Shown: in pieces, positions 8,154 to 18,571 of the stretch | Numbering within the stretch: position 1 is the first letter of the stretch | Layout: every line of letters begins with the position of its first letter | Assembly: GCA_009780275.1 (NCBI GenBank) | Contig: WRAI01000014.1 | Location: 1-55,114, forward strand | From: Oscillospiraceae bacterium | GTDB taxonomy: Bacteria; Bacillota; Clostridia; Oscillospirales; UBA929 | Length of the DNA: 55,114 nucleotides | Reading direction: 5' to 3' | Translations under genes and position numbers: made by a program | Notes under the pieces: generated by a model | What the model saw: only the letters and a program-made list of their open reading frames with translations | What the model was told of the DNA's origin: nothing | The model's database searches: none

Positions 8154-11100
8154 ATCACGCACCATTTGAAGCCATAGAGATTCGTCTCTCATCTCCTGAT
8201 TTAATTCTTGAACGTTCCTATGGTGAGGTAAAGAAACCCGAAACCATCAACTACCGCACGCTCAAACCCGAGCGTGAAGGTCTGTTCTGCGAACGCATTT
8301 TTGGCCCGACTAAGGACTGGGAATGTCACTGTGGTAAATATAAAAAAATTCGTTACAAAGGCAAAGTTTGCGACCGCTGCGGTGTGGAAGTCACTAAAAA
8401 AGATGTGCGCCGCGACCGTATGGGGCACATTGAATTGGCTGCACCTGTTTCGCATATTTGGTACTTCAAAGGCATTCCATCTCGCATGGGGCTGTTGCTC
8501 GACATGACGCCACGCCTGCTTGAAAAAGTGCTGTACTTCGCGGCATATATCGTCACGCGCGTTGAAGAGGGTGAAGTGCCGCTCAGCAAAAAACAAATTT
8601 TAACCGATGCCGAGTACCGCGATATGCGCGAAAAGTATGAAGATGCCTTCACTGCCGAAATGGGTGCTGAGGCGCTTGAAAAATTGTTGGCCGAAATCGA
8701 CTTAGACACATTGTCAATACAACTGCGCGAAGAGTTGAAAGACGCATCGGCACAAAAGAAGCTGCGTATCCTCAAACGCTTGGAAACTGTCGAAGCTTTC
8801 CGCTTGTCAGGTAACCGTCCGGAGTGGATGATTGTCCGGCATATGCCTGTCATGCCGCCGGAATTGCGCCCCATGGTGCAGCTTGACGGCGGACGCTTTG
8901 CCACTAGTGACCTCAACGACTTATACCGCCGCGTCATCAATCGCAACAATCGCTTAAAGCGCTTGCTGCAATTGGGCGCGCCGGATATTATTGTACGCAA
9001 CGAAAAGCGTATGTTGCAAGAGGCCGTTGACGCGTTGATTGACAACGGCCGCCGCGGCCGCCCTGTCACAGGCCCTTCCAACCGCGCACTCAAATCACTC
9101 TCCGATCTACTCAAAGGCAAGCAAGGTCGTTTCCGTCAAAATCTGCTGGGTAAACGGGTTGACTACTCAGGGCGCTCGGTTATCGTTGTCGGCCCTGAGC
9201 TGAAACTCTACCAATGCGGCCTGCCTAAAGAGATGGCCTTAGAGTTGTTCAAACCATTTGTTATGAAGCGCCTTGTCGGGCTCGGATTGGCAAACAACAT
9301 CAAAAGTGCAAAAAAAATGGTCGAACGCTCGCGCGTTGAGGTCTATGACGCGTTAGAAGAAATCATCAAAGAACATCCGGTGCTGCTCAACCGCGCACCG
9401 ACCTTGCACCGCTTGGGCATACAAGCCTTTGAACCGGTACTGGTCGAAGGCCGCGCCTTAAAATTGCACCCGTTGGTCTGCACAGCGTTTAACGCCGACT
9501 TTGACGGCGACCAAATGCCTGTCCATGTGCCGTTGTCAGCTGAAGCACAAGCCGAAGCACGGTTCTTGATGTTGAGCGCCAATAATCTGTTACACCCCAA
9601 AAACGGCCGTCCTGTTACTTTGCCGACTGAAGATATGGTCTTGGGCATTTACTATCTGACCATGGAGAATGCCAACGCAACCGGCGCGGGCAAAATCTTT
9701 GGCAGCCCCAATGAGGCATTGATGGCATATGACGCTGGTGTTATCGGTATCCATGCGCCCATCAAGGTGCGCCGTACTGGCGAATTTAACGGCCAGCCCA
9801 TCCAAAGTATGGTCGATTGTACCGCTGGACGCCTTATTTTCAACGAGGCAATCCCGCAAGATTTGGGGTTTATCGACCGCACACACCCCGACCGTGCGTT
9901 AGAGCTTGAAGTTACCTATGCTTGTGGTAGCAACGAACTGTCACGCTTGATTGAGCGCTGTATCCACCGCAAAGGCTTTACTGAAAGTGCGATTCTGCTC
10001 GACAACATTAAGACACTGGGTTTCCACTACTCAACCCGCGGCGCCATGACCATTTCAATTAGCGATATGGTTGTGCCGGCTGAGAAAAAAGAGTTGATTG
10101 CCAAGAGTGAGGCAAAAGCTGTGAGTATTGATGATATGTACCGCCAAGGCTTGATTACCAACGATGAGCGTTATCGCTTGGTTGTACAAGAGTGGGAAAA
10201 AACAACCAGTGATGTAACCAAAGCGTTGCAAGCCAATCTATCTGACCTCAATCCTATTAAGATGATGGCCGACTCGGGTGCTCGCGGCAGCATGACACAA
10301 ATGCGTCAGCTTGCCGGTATGCGCGGCTTGATGGCTAACGCAGCAGGCCGCACCATCGAGGTGCCAATTAAGTCAAATTTCCGCGAAGGCTTGTCCGTGC
10401 TGGAATACTTCATCTCATCGCGTGGTTCACGTAAAGGTTTGGCTGATACAGCATTACGTACCGCCGACTCGGGTTACTTGACACGCCGTTTGGTTGACGT
10501 CAGCCAGGACGTGATTATCCGTGAAAAAGACTGCGGCACAGAGCAGGGCATTACGTTGCGCGAAATCAGCATCGACGGTCAAGTCATCGTACCGTTGGGC
10601 GACAGGCTCGAAAGTCGTTACACTATGGACGATGTGTTGGATGCCAAAGGTAAGGTTGTCTTAAAAGCTGGCTCGCTGATTACCAGCGAGGTCGCGCAGC
10701 GGCTGGTTGCTAAAGGTGTCGAAAGCGTGCGTTTGCGTAGTCCGTTGGGTTGTCACGCGCGACATGGCGTATGCGCTCGTTGCTACGGTGCCAACTTGGC
10801 GACCAACGAAGAAATCAATGTCGGTGAAGCTGTGGGTATCATTGCGGCACAGTCGATTGGTGAACCAGGCACACAGTTGACGATGCGGACGTTCCACAGC
10901 GGTGGCGTTGCCGGTGTCGATATCACGCAAGGTTTGCCGCGAATTGAGGAACTGTTTGAGGCGCGTAAGCCCAAGCACTCAGCGACATTGAGTGCCGTTA
11001 CAGGTACGGTCAGCTTTGAAGATATCAAGCGTGGCACAGTCAAAGTTGTCACTATCACCAACAAAGAGACGGGTGACAGTGCCAGCTATCAAATCCCATC

Positions 11101-11698
11101 AAATCACCGTTTCCGTGTTAAAGAGGGCAGCCAAGTCACAGCCGGTGAACGATTGACTGACGGCGCGCTCAATCCGCACGAAGTGCTTGATATTCTTGGT
11201 GTTGAGGCGGCACAAAACTATCTCATTCAAGAGGTGCAGCGCGTCTACCGCAACCATGCCGTTGACATCAACGACAAGCATATTGAAGTTATCGTGCGCC
11301 AAATGATGCGCAAAGTGCGCGTTGACCATCCAGGCGATACGCATCTATTGGCAGGCGCAATGGTTGATGTCATCGAATTCCGTGACGCCAACCAGCAAGT
11401 GCTTGACCGCATGGGCCGCGGCGAAGAAAATCTCAGCGAAGCTACCTTTGAGCCAATTATGCTGGGCATTACTAAGGCCAGCTTAGCAACCGAGTCATTC
11501 TTGTCTGCCGCGTCGTTCCAGGAAACGACGCGCGTGCTGACCGACGCCGCCATCAAAGGCAAGGTCGATCACCTCATGGGCTTGAAAGAAAACATCATCA
11601 TCGGTAAACTCATTCCCGCCGGCAGCGGTATGGACACGTATAATAACCCGCAAATCAGCTACTCAGGCGGGTACGACAGTCTTCACGGCGGATATTGA
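8150..11698 (+). CDS. rpoC: DNA-directed RNA polymerase beta' subunit
   Basis: RpoC provides the Mg-binding active centre of RNA polymerase. The 1,182-residue product has the N-terminal zinc site C-H-C-G-K ... C-D-R-C-G near residues 60-80. The catalytic N-A-D-F-D-G-D-Q-M loop carries Asp450, Asp452 and Asp454. The second zinc cluster includes [13 protein letters not shown] near residue 870, and the trigger-loop region with [12 protein letters not shown] follows. Length is typical of Firmicutes. It overlaps rpoB by 4 bp and is followed by a strong terminator; rpsL and rpsG do not follow. Confidence 0.98.
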   Translation: MNHAPFEAIEIRLSSPDLILERSYGEVKKPETINYRTLKPEREGLFCERIFGPTKDWECHCGKYKKIRYKGKVCDRCGVEVTKKDVRRDRMGHIELAAPVSHIWYFKGIPSRMGLLLDMTPRLLEKVLYFAAYIVTRVEEGEVPLSKKQILTDAEYRDMREKYEDAFTAEMGAEALEKLLAEIDLDTLSIQLREELKDASAQKKLRILKRLETVEAFRLSGNRPEWMIVRHMPVMPPELRPMVQLDGGRFATSDLNDLYRRVINRNNRLKRLLQLGAPDIIVRNEKRMLQEAVDALIDNGRRGRPVTGPSNRALKSLSDLLKGKQGRFRQNLLGKRVDYSGRSVIVVGPELKLYQCGLPKEMALELFKPFVMKRLVGLGLANNIKSAKKMVERSRVEVYDALEEIIKEHPVLLNRAPTLHRLGIQAFEPVLVEGRALKLHPLVCTAFNADFDGDQMPVHVPLSAEAQAEARFLMLSANNLLHPKNGRPVTLPTEDMVLGIYYLTMENANATGAGKIFGSPNEALMAYDAGVIGIHAPIKVRRTGEFNGQPIQSMVDCTAGRLIFNEAIPQDLGFIDRTHPDRALELEVTYACGSNELSRLIERCIHRKGFTESAILLDNIKTLGFHYSTRGAMTISISDMVVPAEKKELIAKSEAKAVSIDDMYRQGLITNDERYRLVVQEWEKTTSDVTKALQANLSDLNPIKMMADSGARGSMTQMRQLAGMRGLMANAAGRTIEVPIKSNFREGLSVLEYFISSRGSRKGLADTALRTADSGYLTRRLVDVSQDVIIREKDCGTEQGITLREISIDGQVIVPLGDRLESRYTMDDVLDAKGKVVLKAGSLITSEVAQRLVAKGVESVRLRSPLGCHARHGVCARCYGANLATNEEINVGEAVGIIAAQSIGEPGTQLTMRTFHSGGVAGVDITQGLPRIEELFEARKPKHSATLSAVTGTVSFEDIKRGTVKVVTITNKETGDSASYQIPSNHRFRVKEGSQVTAGERLTDGALNPHEVLDILGVEAAQNYLIQEVQRVYRNHAVDINDKHIEVIVRQMMRKVRVDHPGDTHLLAGAMVDVIEFRDANQQVLDRMGRGEENLSEATFEPIMLGITKASLATESFLSAASFQETTRVLTDAAIKGKVDHLMGLKENIIIGKLIPAGSGMDTYNNPQISYSGGYDSLHGGY

Positions 11699-11706
11699 AA
11701 TTGCTA

Positions 11707-11740
11707 AAAAGAGCTGTTGGGATAACCCAACAGCTCTTTT
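11707..11740 (+). terminator. rpoC terminator
   Basis: A perfect 15-bp stem (11707-11721 with 11726-11740) closes an ATAA loop and ends in TTTT, followed by GTTTTTG. This is a textbook intrinsic terminator 8 bp after the rpoC stop. Confidence 0.95.
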
Positions 11741-11783
11741 GTTTTTGACGACTTCGTAGCATGCTTATTAGTACATAATGGCA

Positions 11784-12209
11784 CTAAATATTTTTTCTAA
11801 AAATCATTTTAGTTTTGCCTATATATCCACAAACCTTATACAACGCCTGTGCCGAGCGATTATCAACAGATGTAGCTATATCTGCAATAATAACGCCCAT
11901 TTTTTTAAACTCAGTCTCTATTTCATTTATTAATTTAGCGGCAATACCCTGCCTGCGATATTCATCATCTACGAACAATTCACCCACTGAACCATGTGGC
12001 GTTTTATAGCACATCGAGCGGCATATTTCTCCGCATATAAAGCCGGCAGGTGCGCCATTCGCATATGCAATCATTACTATTTCGCGCGTATTATTCTGCA
12101 AGGAATCAATAATCAATTCCTCAGTTGTACAATTGCCATTAAAAACAGCGTTGAGCCTATATAGAGCAGGAGCGTCCGACAATTCTGCTTTCTTTATTCG
12201 TATATCCAT
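11784..12209 (-). CDS. GNAT family N-acetyltransferase
   Basis: The 141-residue product has the GNAT fold pattern: E-L-F-V-D-D-E-Y-R-R-Q-G-I-A-A-K-L-I (beta-4 and the acetyl-CoA pyrophosphate loop R/Q-x-x-G-x-A) around residues 80-97, and N-R-S-A-Q-A-L-Y-K-V-C-G-Y near the C-terminus. The substrate cannot be predicted. It is convergent with rpoC and stands alone. The 120-bp gap upstream contains a short hairpin at 12247-12269. Confidence 0.85.
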   Translation of the reverse strand: MDIRIKKAELSDAPALYRLNAVFNGNCTTEELIIDSLQNNTREIVMIAYANGAPAGFICGEICRSMCYKTPHGSVGELFVDDEYRRQGIAAKLINEIETEFKKMGVIIADIATSVDNRSAQALYKVCGYIGKTKMIFRKNI

Positions 12210-12246
12210 CGTACATAGCTCCTCATGTTCCTGACATAAATTCCCT

Positions 12247-12269
12247 ACCCTCTTTCGTCAAGAGAGGGT
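12247..12269. terminator. Hairpin between rsmI and the GNAT gene
   Basis: ACCCTCTT pairs with AAGAGAGGGT around a short loop. It could be part of the upstream region of the GNAT gene, which is read toward lower coordinates. There is no convincing T-run on either strand. Confidence 0.25.
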
Positions 12270-12330
12270 CCCCACAGGGATGGGTGTTTTCCCACGCCGT
12301 GCGCAATAAAAATATATAAAACTTTCTACA

Positions 12331-13185
12331 TCACCCAGACAACCCCTTCACCCTCAAGCTCGCATCATACAGCCCATTCCGCGCCAACCCCTCTTTACTC
12401 AACCGCGCCACAGCATCCTTCAATGTACCGCCATGCCGCACAATATCGTCTACCAACCGCGCCTCGTAAGACAGCGGCATTTCGTCACGCTCTTCTTGCC
12501 GCGGCGGCTTTTGCACAACCAGCACATACTCCCCGCGGCCAGCCTTAGCATTTTGCTCAATCGCCTGCATAACAATCTGCGGACTGCCACGATACATGCG
12601 CTCATGCAATTTTGTTAAGTCATTGCACAAGCATAACGCCGCATCATCCCAGTGCGCCGCAACCAGTTCCAATGTCTCACGCAGCCGATGCGGCGACAAA
12701 TAAAATACAGCAATTGGCATAGAGTCGCCGTCGGCACGCGTCAGCAACTCGGCAATTTTCTTCTTCTCCTTGGGCAAAAAACCATAAAACCCAAATGACA
12801 ACCCACTAAACCCCGAAACAGACAACGCCGCAATCAACGCGCACGAACCCGTAACAGGCAGCACCTCAATGCCGGCATCCACAGCCGCCGCAACTAAAAA
12901 CGCGCCCGGGTCGCTGACGCTCGGCGTACCCGCATCACTAATCAGCGCAACATCATGTCCGCCCAGCATGATATCAATAAACTGCGCCGTCACTGCTTCC
13001 TCATTAAATTTATGACAGGCCATTAACGGCGTGTCAATGCCAAATCGCCGCAACAACACCGACGACGTGCGCGTATCCTCACAAGCAATGCGCTCAACCG
13101 ACTGCAATATCTCAACGGCACGCGGCGACAACTCCGTCAAATTGCCAATCGGCGTGGCAACAACGTATAGTTTACCGGCCATCAC
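12331..13185 (-). CDS. rsmI: 16S rRNA (cytidine(1402)-2'-O)-methyltransferase RsmI
   Basis: RsmI methylates the ribose of C1402 in the decoding centre of 16S rRNA using SAM. The 284-residue product has the tetrapyrrole-methylase-fold motifs V-V-A-T-P-I-G-N-L at residues 8-16, E-D-T-R-T-S near 36, the SAM loop I-S-D-A-G-T-P-S-V-S-D-P-G near 80, and V-T-G-S-C-A near 110. The first codon is GTG at 13185, sharing one base with the TAG stop of the upstream ATPase gene. The next codon is ATG, so either may start translation. It is probably co-transcribed with the ATPase. Confidence 0.95.
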   Translation of the reverse strand: MMAGKLYVVATPIGNLTELSPRAVEILQSVERIACEDTRTSSVLLRRFGIDTPLMACHKFNEEAVTAQFIDIMLGGHDVALISDAGTPSVSDPGAFLVAAAVDAGIEVLPVTGSCALIAALSVSGFSGLSFGFYGFLPKEKKKIAELLTRADGDSMPIAVFYLSPHRLRETLELVAAHWDDAALCLCNDLTKLHERMYRGSPQIVMQAIEQNAKAGRGEYVLVVQKPPRQEERDEMPLSYEARLVDDIVRHGGTLKDAVARLSKEGLARNGLYDASLRVKGLSG

Positions 13186-15566
13186 TACGCATCAACATAT
13201 ACAGCATTGGCCTGCCTGCGCTTTTCCCATTTTTTGGTCAGCATACGAACAAAGCGGTTCAAGTAGATAAACATGCTCACTCCTAAGTGCATCAGTGGCA
13301 AATAGAAGAAAGCGTTACGCGACCACAACGGTTCAAGTCGCAAGAAATCGCCACCGCCAATGAACATAATGAGGAACATCGCGATACACCCTGCGTACAG
13401 CGCGATAATAAATCGATTAAACGGCCGCGCAACTCGCGCCAACACAGTGAAGTTGATAGTGCCAATGAGCAAGACATTCATGGTCGACACTTCTTCTGAA
13501 CCTAAATCGAACAATGCGCCCGCTAAAATAACGAGCAAAATTGTCGTTACAACAGCAATGGCGGCCGGCACAGAGTTTTCCAACACATTTGCCAAAAAAC
13601 GCCCGCGCGGCTTATTATAATTGGCACGCATCGCCAAAAAGAAAGTCGGCACGGCAATGGCGGCGGCACTGACCGGCATCATCATCGCCGTGTCATCAAT
13701 GGGCAGGTCGAGCGGTACAAATGCGAAAATCAACCCCAATAGCATAAAATAAATCGTGTTGACAAGGTAAATGCTCGCCACGTTTTCAATGTTGTTAATG
13801 ACGCGACGCCCCTCTTTCATGACACGCACCATGGCCGCAAAATTTGAACTCAACAGCACAAAATCGGCCGCATTACGCGCCGCTTGGCTACCCTCGACCA
13901 TAGCGACCGAGCAGTCGGCCTCCTTCATAGCGAGCACGTCGTTGACGCCGTCGCCCGTCATACAAGTCGAATGCCCGTGGCGCTTTAATGCCCGCACTAA
14001 CTCACGTTTTTGATGCGGCGTTACGCGCCCGAATACGGTATAGTTCTCCACCAACGTATAAAAATCGGCATTTTCACCCTGCTTGCTCATATCGACATAG
14101 CGATTTGCATTGTCAATGCCCGCCTTTGCCGCAATGGTACTGACTGTCACAGGATCGTCACCGCTGATGACTTTCAACATCACGCCCTCTTCGGTAAACC
14201 TACGAAATGTATCATACGCCTCAGGACGAATATTGTCGCCAAAAATAAGCAGCCCTATGCACTTCAAGTCATGTGGCAGTCTGTCCCCGTCTAAACGTTC
14301 CGCACTGTGTGCCAAACACAACACACGATAGCCCTCAGCAGCATATTTGTCTACCGTTTTGAAAAAGGGTTGATTGCCCGCCGGAAATACAAATTGCGGC
14401 GCACCGATAATGTAACTCCCCTGCCCTTGGAATGTTACGCCGCTCCACTTCCGTGCCGAGGAAAACGGCACAAGTCCCGCCGCCCGCCATCTTCCGCCGT
14501 TGGGAAATGTGCCGCGAATGGCTTCTGCTGTGGCATTTTCGTCAGGCAAAGCTGTCATAATCTCGCCCAATACCTGCCCTGCTTTTTCCGTACTATACCC
14601 CTCGCGCAGTACGAATTTTCTGAAACTCAGCGTACCGTCAGTAATCGTACCGGTTTTATCCAAACACAACACATCGACCCGTGCCAGCGTTTCAATACTT
14701 GGCAGTGACTGCACCAATGCCTTATGCCGCGCTAATTTTATAGCACCGAGCGCCAACGTCACGCCGGTCAACAATATCAGTCCGGCCGGAATCATGCCCA
14801 GCACAAGCGTCGACGTGCCCAAAATTGAGCTTTGAAAAGTGGCACCCGGCCGCTGATAGGCATTGTGAAACAACAGCAACCCCAGCGGCACGATAACAAT
14901 GGTGGTTACACGGATAATGCCATTTAGAGTGCGCATCAACGGCGTGGTTTTCTTCTTAAACTTCTTGGCCTCCATTGTCAGCGAGTTAGCAAAATTGCCC
15001 GCACCAACCGCTGTTACCCGAACATAGGCGTTGCCTGCAACAACAAAGCTGCCGCTCATTACCGAATCGCCGACTGTCTTATGAATAGTATCTTGCTCAC
15101 CTGTCAGCAAAGCCTCGTTGACTTCTAGACTGTCGGTATATACCACCTCTGCATCGGCGCAAATTTGTTCACCAGCCGCTAAGATAACGATGTCATCCAT
15201 CACAACATCCTGTTGGTGTATCTCTTGCGACTGCCCGTCACGCAAAACTTTCGTCTTTGACGCAGCGAGAATTGACAGCCTATCCAATGTCACTTTTGAC
15301 CGCCATTCCTGAAAAATACCCATGGCTGTGTTGGACAACGCGACGCCGATAAACAGCACACTCTGTATCTCTCCACCAGCAACCAGAATCAAAACAAAGA
15401 GTGCCACATAAATAAGATTAAAAAGTGTGAGCGTATTCTTAGCGACAATTTTGCCTATGGTCGGCGTAACACCCTCTGGCGCGGCGTTGTACAGCCCCTT
15501 AGCGTGGCGTTGTGCGACCTCCGCCGCTGTAAGACCCGTCATTTGATTTGGTTGCAGTTGATTCAA
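13185..15566 (-). CDS. P-type cation ATPase, CtpE-like (probable Ca2+ transporter)
   Basis: This 793-residue transporter couples ATP hydrolysis to cation movement across the membrane. It begins with the G-L-T-A-A-E-V-A-Q-R motif typical of the CtpE group. It has the actuator motif L-T-G-E-Q-D-T, the phosphorylation motif D-K-T-G-T-I-T, the hinge T-G-D-G-V-N-D near residue 545, and about ten membrane segments. No N-terminal heavy-metal-binding domain is present and there is no C-P-C motif in the membrane, which argues against a copper or cadmium pump. Calcium is suggested from mycobacterial CtpE; the substrate is inference. It is the first gene of a two-gene unit with rsmI. Confidence 0.85.
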   Translation of the reverse strand: MNQLQPNQMTGLTAAEVAQRHAKGLYNAAPEGVTPTIGKIVAKNTLTLFNLIYVALFVLILVAGGEIQSVLFIGVALSNTAMGIFQEWRSKVTLDRLSILAASKTKVLRDGQSQEIHQQDVVMDDIVILAAGEQICADAEVVYTDSLEVNEALLTGEQDTIHKTVGDSVMSGSFVVAGNAYVRVTAVGAGNFANSLTMEAKKFKKKTTPLMRTLNGIIRVTTIVIVPLGLLLFHNAYQRPGATFQSSILGTSTLVLGMIPAGLILLTGVTLALGAIKLARHKALVQSLPSIETLARVDVLCLDKTGTITDGTLSFRKFVLREGYSTEKAGQVLGEIMTALPDENATAEAIRGTFPNGGRWRAAGLVPFSSARKWSGVTFQGQGSYIIGAPQFVFPAGNQPFFKTVDKYAAEGYRVLCLAHSAERLDGDRLPHDLKCIGLLIFGDNIRPEAYDTFRRFTEEGVMLKVISGDDPVTVSTIAAKAGIDNANRYVDMSKQGENADFYTLVENYTVFGRVTPHQKRELVRALKRHGHSTCMTGDGVNDVLAMKEADCSVAMVEGSQAARNAADFVLLSSNFAAMVRVMKEGRRVINNIENVASIYLVNTIYFMLLGLIFAFVPLDLPIDDTAMMMPVSAAAIAVPTFFLAMRANYNKPRGRFLANVLENSVPAAIAVVTTILLVILAGALFDLGSEEVSTMNVLLIGTINFTVLARVARPFNRFIIALYAGCIAMFLIMFIGGGDFLRLEPLWSRNAFFYLPLMHLGVSMFIYLNRFVRMLTKKWEKRRQANAVYVDA

Positions 15567-15712
15567 GAGAGCACCTCATTACTTAACTTAAATTAATGTA
15601 AAAAATTTTATTATTTTTTCTTAGTATATCATAATTCTTCTCGCAAAACAAGTCAGAACACAGAAATTAATGCCGCCTTGACAGAGTGCGCAAAACATGA
15701 ATAAAAAAACAC

Positions 15713-15741
15713 TTGCAAAATGCCATTGTATCTGTTATACT
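15713..15741 (+). promoter_or_regulatory. Sigma-A promoter for the SLH protein gene
   Basis: TTGCAA (15713-15718), 17-bp spacer, TATACT (15736-15741). The gene has TTAGGAGGT about 6 nt upstream of the ATG at 15787. Confidence 0.7.
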
Positions 15742-15786
15742 TAGCACAACACACGCGAAATAAAGAAAAATTTTAGGAGGTTCCCA

Positions 15787-17550
15787 ATGAAAACAAAACG
15801 CATTTTGGCAGTCACTATTGTTCTCGCTTTGCTGATGAGTACCGTCGGTTTGGCTGCCGCACCCGCTGCAACGTCCAGCACAGAAGGCATTGTTGTATTC
15901 GATGTTATGAACATTCCCGTCACAGACTGGGTCGCCAGCCCGCCTGCCGGTGGTGGCGTTGTCGGTACTCCAGTGATTGCCGACGGCGTACTGACACTTC
16001 CGAATGTCGGCGGCGGTTGGCCGAGCACAACCCTTGGGTTGGCACAAGCGATCACCATTCCCCAAGCCGAATGGCAGCATTTCACGCTCTATTTCGACAT
16101 CTCCGTAGCTGTCGAATCGGCATTCTCACTGTTTAACATTGAAGTTGGCGACTTAAACGCCGTCACAATCAATCGTGTATTCCAGCCGGACGACGCGCTG
16201 AGAACCAATGTTGGCGACATCGTTGCCGGCAGTTACAGCGGCTCGCTTAATCTAGCTGATGTCTTAGCAGGCCGTTACTTTATTGAAGACGACGGCGATG
16301 GCGGTTTTATACTTATAGACACGCCGTTCGTAGCTGAAGAATTCATCTTTGCAGGCCTCCGTATCCACGCCGTTCTCGGCAACGTAACCATCCGCGACTT
16401 CCGCTTGGTCGACTATCGTCCCGCGGACACACGCCCACTCCCTATCTCAGACGTTGATACTCCGAACTCTTGGGCACTCCCTTATATGCGTGATGCACTT
16501 GAAATGGGCATTGTCGGAGAGTACTTGCCCTCAGGTATTGGCTTCCGTCCTGACGCACCGCGTTGGTATATTGCTCAACTGTTGGCAGACTTTATGGTAG
16601 CCTATACCGAATCGGCAGACCTTGATGAAGTTGTAGATGCATGGCTGGCCGTTGACGGAAATGATCCGTTCCCCACTGCTTTCCCTGATGTAGACGACAG
16701 CCACCCGGTATACGAGCAAATCGTGGCCATGGCGACCATGGGCGTCATCCGTGGCGGTGAATTTGGCGGCGTCTTTGGCTTTGGCCCTGATTTTTCACTG
16801 ACCCGCGCCGAAGCAGCCGTTGGCTTGACCCGTATGATGGAAGCCTTAGGTGTCGACACCGCAAACTATCCAAGATTGGGCGATGTCTTTGCCGACTGGG
16901 GGCCCTCTGCGGCAGTTGGTGGCATTCCCAGTTGGGCGTTTGACTCGGTTGCCTTTATGTACTACTTCGAAATTATGGGTAACACAACCAGTGGCATCAA
17001 CCTCATTCCTGACGGCGACGGTTGGTGGACAAACTACTTATTCAGCCCCGCTCTCGGCTTTGCAACCCAGCAATTGATTGCCGGTATGGTTCGCATGATG
17101 GACACAGAGTGGCCTGATAGCCCATTCGGCCCGGGCGACCCAATACCCAGCCCGTTTGATATCCTTAGCCTTCCCGCCAGTGCGTGGGGCAATAATTCTG
17201 CCGGCGGCGGTAGCGTAAACACAACCGGTGGCGCCGGCAATCCGCTTGTTATCACCTCGCCGGCAGGCTGGCCCAGCGCAACAATGCTATTCCCCGCACC
17301 TGTTATTGTACAAAGCGGTCATGCCCTGCACTTTGACATGGATATCGCAGTAGGCGAATATGTGCGCATTCACGCTGTCGATTCAGAAGGCAACTATACC
17401 TTTGAACTCACTTGGGTGGCTCTGACAAATGGCAACCAAACCGGATCGATTTCAATTCCGCCAGTTGCCGCTAACCCCATGTATGGCTTTTGGATTCAAG
17501 TTGTCGGTGGTGGTTCAGTAACCGTCAACGAATTGCGCATAGGCGCATAA
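15787..17550 (+). CDS. Secreted SLH-domain surface protein with two related beta domains
   Basis: This 587-residue exported protein has a signal peptide (M-K-T-K-R-I-L-A-V, hydrophobic core, A-A-A cleavage region near residue 28). An N-terminal domain (about 30-205) and a C-terminal domain (about 455-587) share F-D-x(3)-(I/L)-P ... W ... G-G-G ... G-W-P-S-(T/A)-T and look like beta-sandwich, carbohydrate-binding-like modules. Between them are three S-layer homology repeats (about 220-435), including F-P-D-V-D-D-S-H-P-V-Y-E and L-T-R-A-E-A-A-V-G-L-T-R-M. SLH repeats bind secondary wall polymer, so the protein is probably held on the cell surface. SLH repeats usually lie at one end; here they are central. 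Own promoter and terminator. Confidence 0.75.
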   Translation: MKTKRILAVTIVLALLMSTVGLAAAPAATSSTEGIVVFDVMNIPVTDWVASPPAGGGVVGTPVIADGVLTLPNVGGGWPSTTLGLAQAITIPQAEWQHFTLYFDISVAVESAFSLFNIEVGDLNAVTINRVFQPDDALRTNVGDIVAGSYSGSLNLADVLAGRYFIEDDGDGGFILIDTPFVAEEFIFAGLRIHAVLGNVTIRDFRLVDYRPADTRPLPISDVDTPNSWALPYMRDALEMGIVGEYLPSGIGFRPDAPRWYIAQLLADFMVAYTESADLDEVVDAWLAVDGNDPFPTAFPDVDDSHPVYEQIVAMATMGVIRGGEFGGVFGFGPDFSLTRAEAAVGLTRMMEALGVDTANYPRLGDVFADWGPSAAVGGIPSWAFDSVAFMYYFEIMGNTTSGINLIPDGDGWWTNYLFSPALGFATQQLIAGMVRMMDTEWPDSPFGPGDPIPSPFDILSLPASAWGNNSAGGGSVNTTGGAGNPLVITSPAGWPSATMLFPAPVIVQSGHALHFDMDIAVGEYVRIHAVDSEGNYTFELTWVALTNGNQTGSISIPPVAANPMYGFWIQVVGGGSVTVNELRIGA

Positions 17551-17572
17551 TCGCAACCTCATAGCGCTATCA

Positions 17573-17604
17573 AAAGCCCCGCACAAAAATGTGCGGGGCT
17601 TTTT
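17573..17604. terminator. Bidirectional terminator between the SLH gene and the methyltransferase
   Basis: AAAGCCCCGCAC pairs with GTGCGGGGCTTTTT around an AAAAAT loop. T-rich runs on both strands let it serve both convergent genes. Confidence 0.9.
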
Positions 17605-17617
17605 CACACTTTATTCA

Positions 17618-18430
17618 TTACACAACTTGTTTGCGATAGCGGCGCGTCACACCGCCCACATTTCCTATGTAACACATTTCTTCCCAGCCACGTTTTGAGA
17701 GTTCCACAACAGGCCTATGATCACAAGTTCCGTCACCCGGGCAATCGAGCAACCAACCGCCGACGCTACACACACGCTCGATTTCAGCAAGCTCGGCACT
17801 GTAATCATCGCCAATAACATGACCTGACATCACAATATCAAATGTATTGTCAGGATATGGCAACGAATCAGCCATACCGTCAGTTACGCGAACATTGACA
17901 ATGCCCTCGCGGATAATTTTATCATGCAGATATTGCCGCAGTGTACTAACAGGCTCGACGGCATACACCCATGCCGCCTTTTCCGCTGCTGCAAACGCTA
18001 ATCTGCCTGAACCGCTCCCCACATCAAGCACAGTTTTTCCCGTAAAGTCTGCCATCTCAAACAGCCGCGCCTTATCCCACGCATAGATGAAGTCGCAGTT
18101 GGTGTCCATCAATACGGGACGCGTGTAAGTGATAAAGTCTTCTACAGAAATCAATGCGTACATTTCAGCGTTACGAATCTCCGCCGCCTCAATTGTTACA
18201 GGTGCATTTTCCGTAATTTCGGTGATAAAGCTTGCGCTTTCGGGACAATGCTGCTCAAAATACCATCGCACAGCAGGGTTGGCATTAAGCGCAATACCCA
18301 TACTGCGCCGCCACTCGTCTTTGTCATTCCGCCAACCGGCAGACTGAAGCATCATCTTAATTTGGAAACGTTCCAATAGCAGAAATGCGTTGAAGGAAAA
18401 CTCCTTCGGGTCAATCCAATTGAGTGCCAT
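17618..18430 (-). CDS. Class I SAM-dependent methyltransferase
   Basis: This 270-residue protein has an N-terminal helical extension (about 1-120) followed by a Rossmann methyltransferase core. Motif I is V-L-D-V-G-S-G-S-G-R-L-A near residue 137, the acidic end of beta-2 is A-V-E-P-V, and post-I/II is D-I-V-M-S-G-H-V-I-G-D-D. Substrate unknown. SD AAGGGAGGAC precedes the ATG. The gene lies between polC and the SLH gene and has its own TTGACC/TACAAT promoter with a possible short leader ORF. Confidence 0.8.
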   Translation of the reverse strand: MALNWIDPKEFSFNAFLLLERFQIKMMLQSAGWRNDKDEWRRSMGIALNANPAVRWYFEQHCPESASFITEITENAPVTIEAAEIRNAEMYALISVEDFITYTRPVLMDTNCDFIYAWDKARLFEMADFTGKTVLDVGSGSGRLAFAAAEKAAWVYAVEPVSTLRQYLHDKIIREGIVNVRVTDGMADSLPYPDNTFDIVMSGHVIGDDYSAELAEIERVCSVGGWLLDCPGDGTCDHRPVVELSKRGWEEMCYIGNVGGVTRRYRKQVV

Positions 18431-18454
18431 AAGTCCTCCCTTATTTTGGAAGGG

Positions 18455-18505
18455 CTAAAATATCGTCACCCTCCCGTTGTTTTGAGTGATAATTACATGT
18501 GTCAT
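18455..18505 (-). CDS. Possible 16-codon leader peptide
   Basis: ATG at 18505 runs 16 codons to TAG at 18455, with AAAGGGG 8 nt upstream. It lies between the promoter at 18536-18564 and the methyltransferase start at 18430. Good SD spacing is the only support; no homology is recognised. Confidence 0.3.
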   Translation of the reverse strand: MTHVIITQNNGRVTIF

Positions 18506-18535
18506 GTCAATCGCCCCTTTCATTATGATGGTTTT

Positions 18536-18564
18536 ATTGTAACACAAACGTATTGCAGGGTCAA
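18536..18564 (-). promoter_or_regulatory. Sigma-A promoter for the methyltransferase gene
   Basis: On the minus strand TTGACC (18559-18564), 17-bp spacer, TACAAT (18536-18541). It starts immediately after the polC stop codon. Confidence 0.65.
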
Positions 18565-18571
18565 GAGAACG

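Noticed and set aside
8353-9120. Long minus-strand frame (255 codons) inside rpoC
   Set aside because: It is antisense to a conserved region of rpoC, Ser/Arg-rich, has no SD and matches no family.
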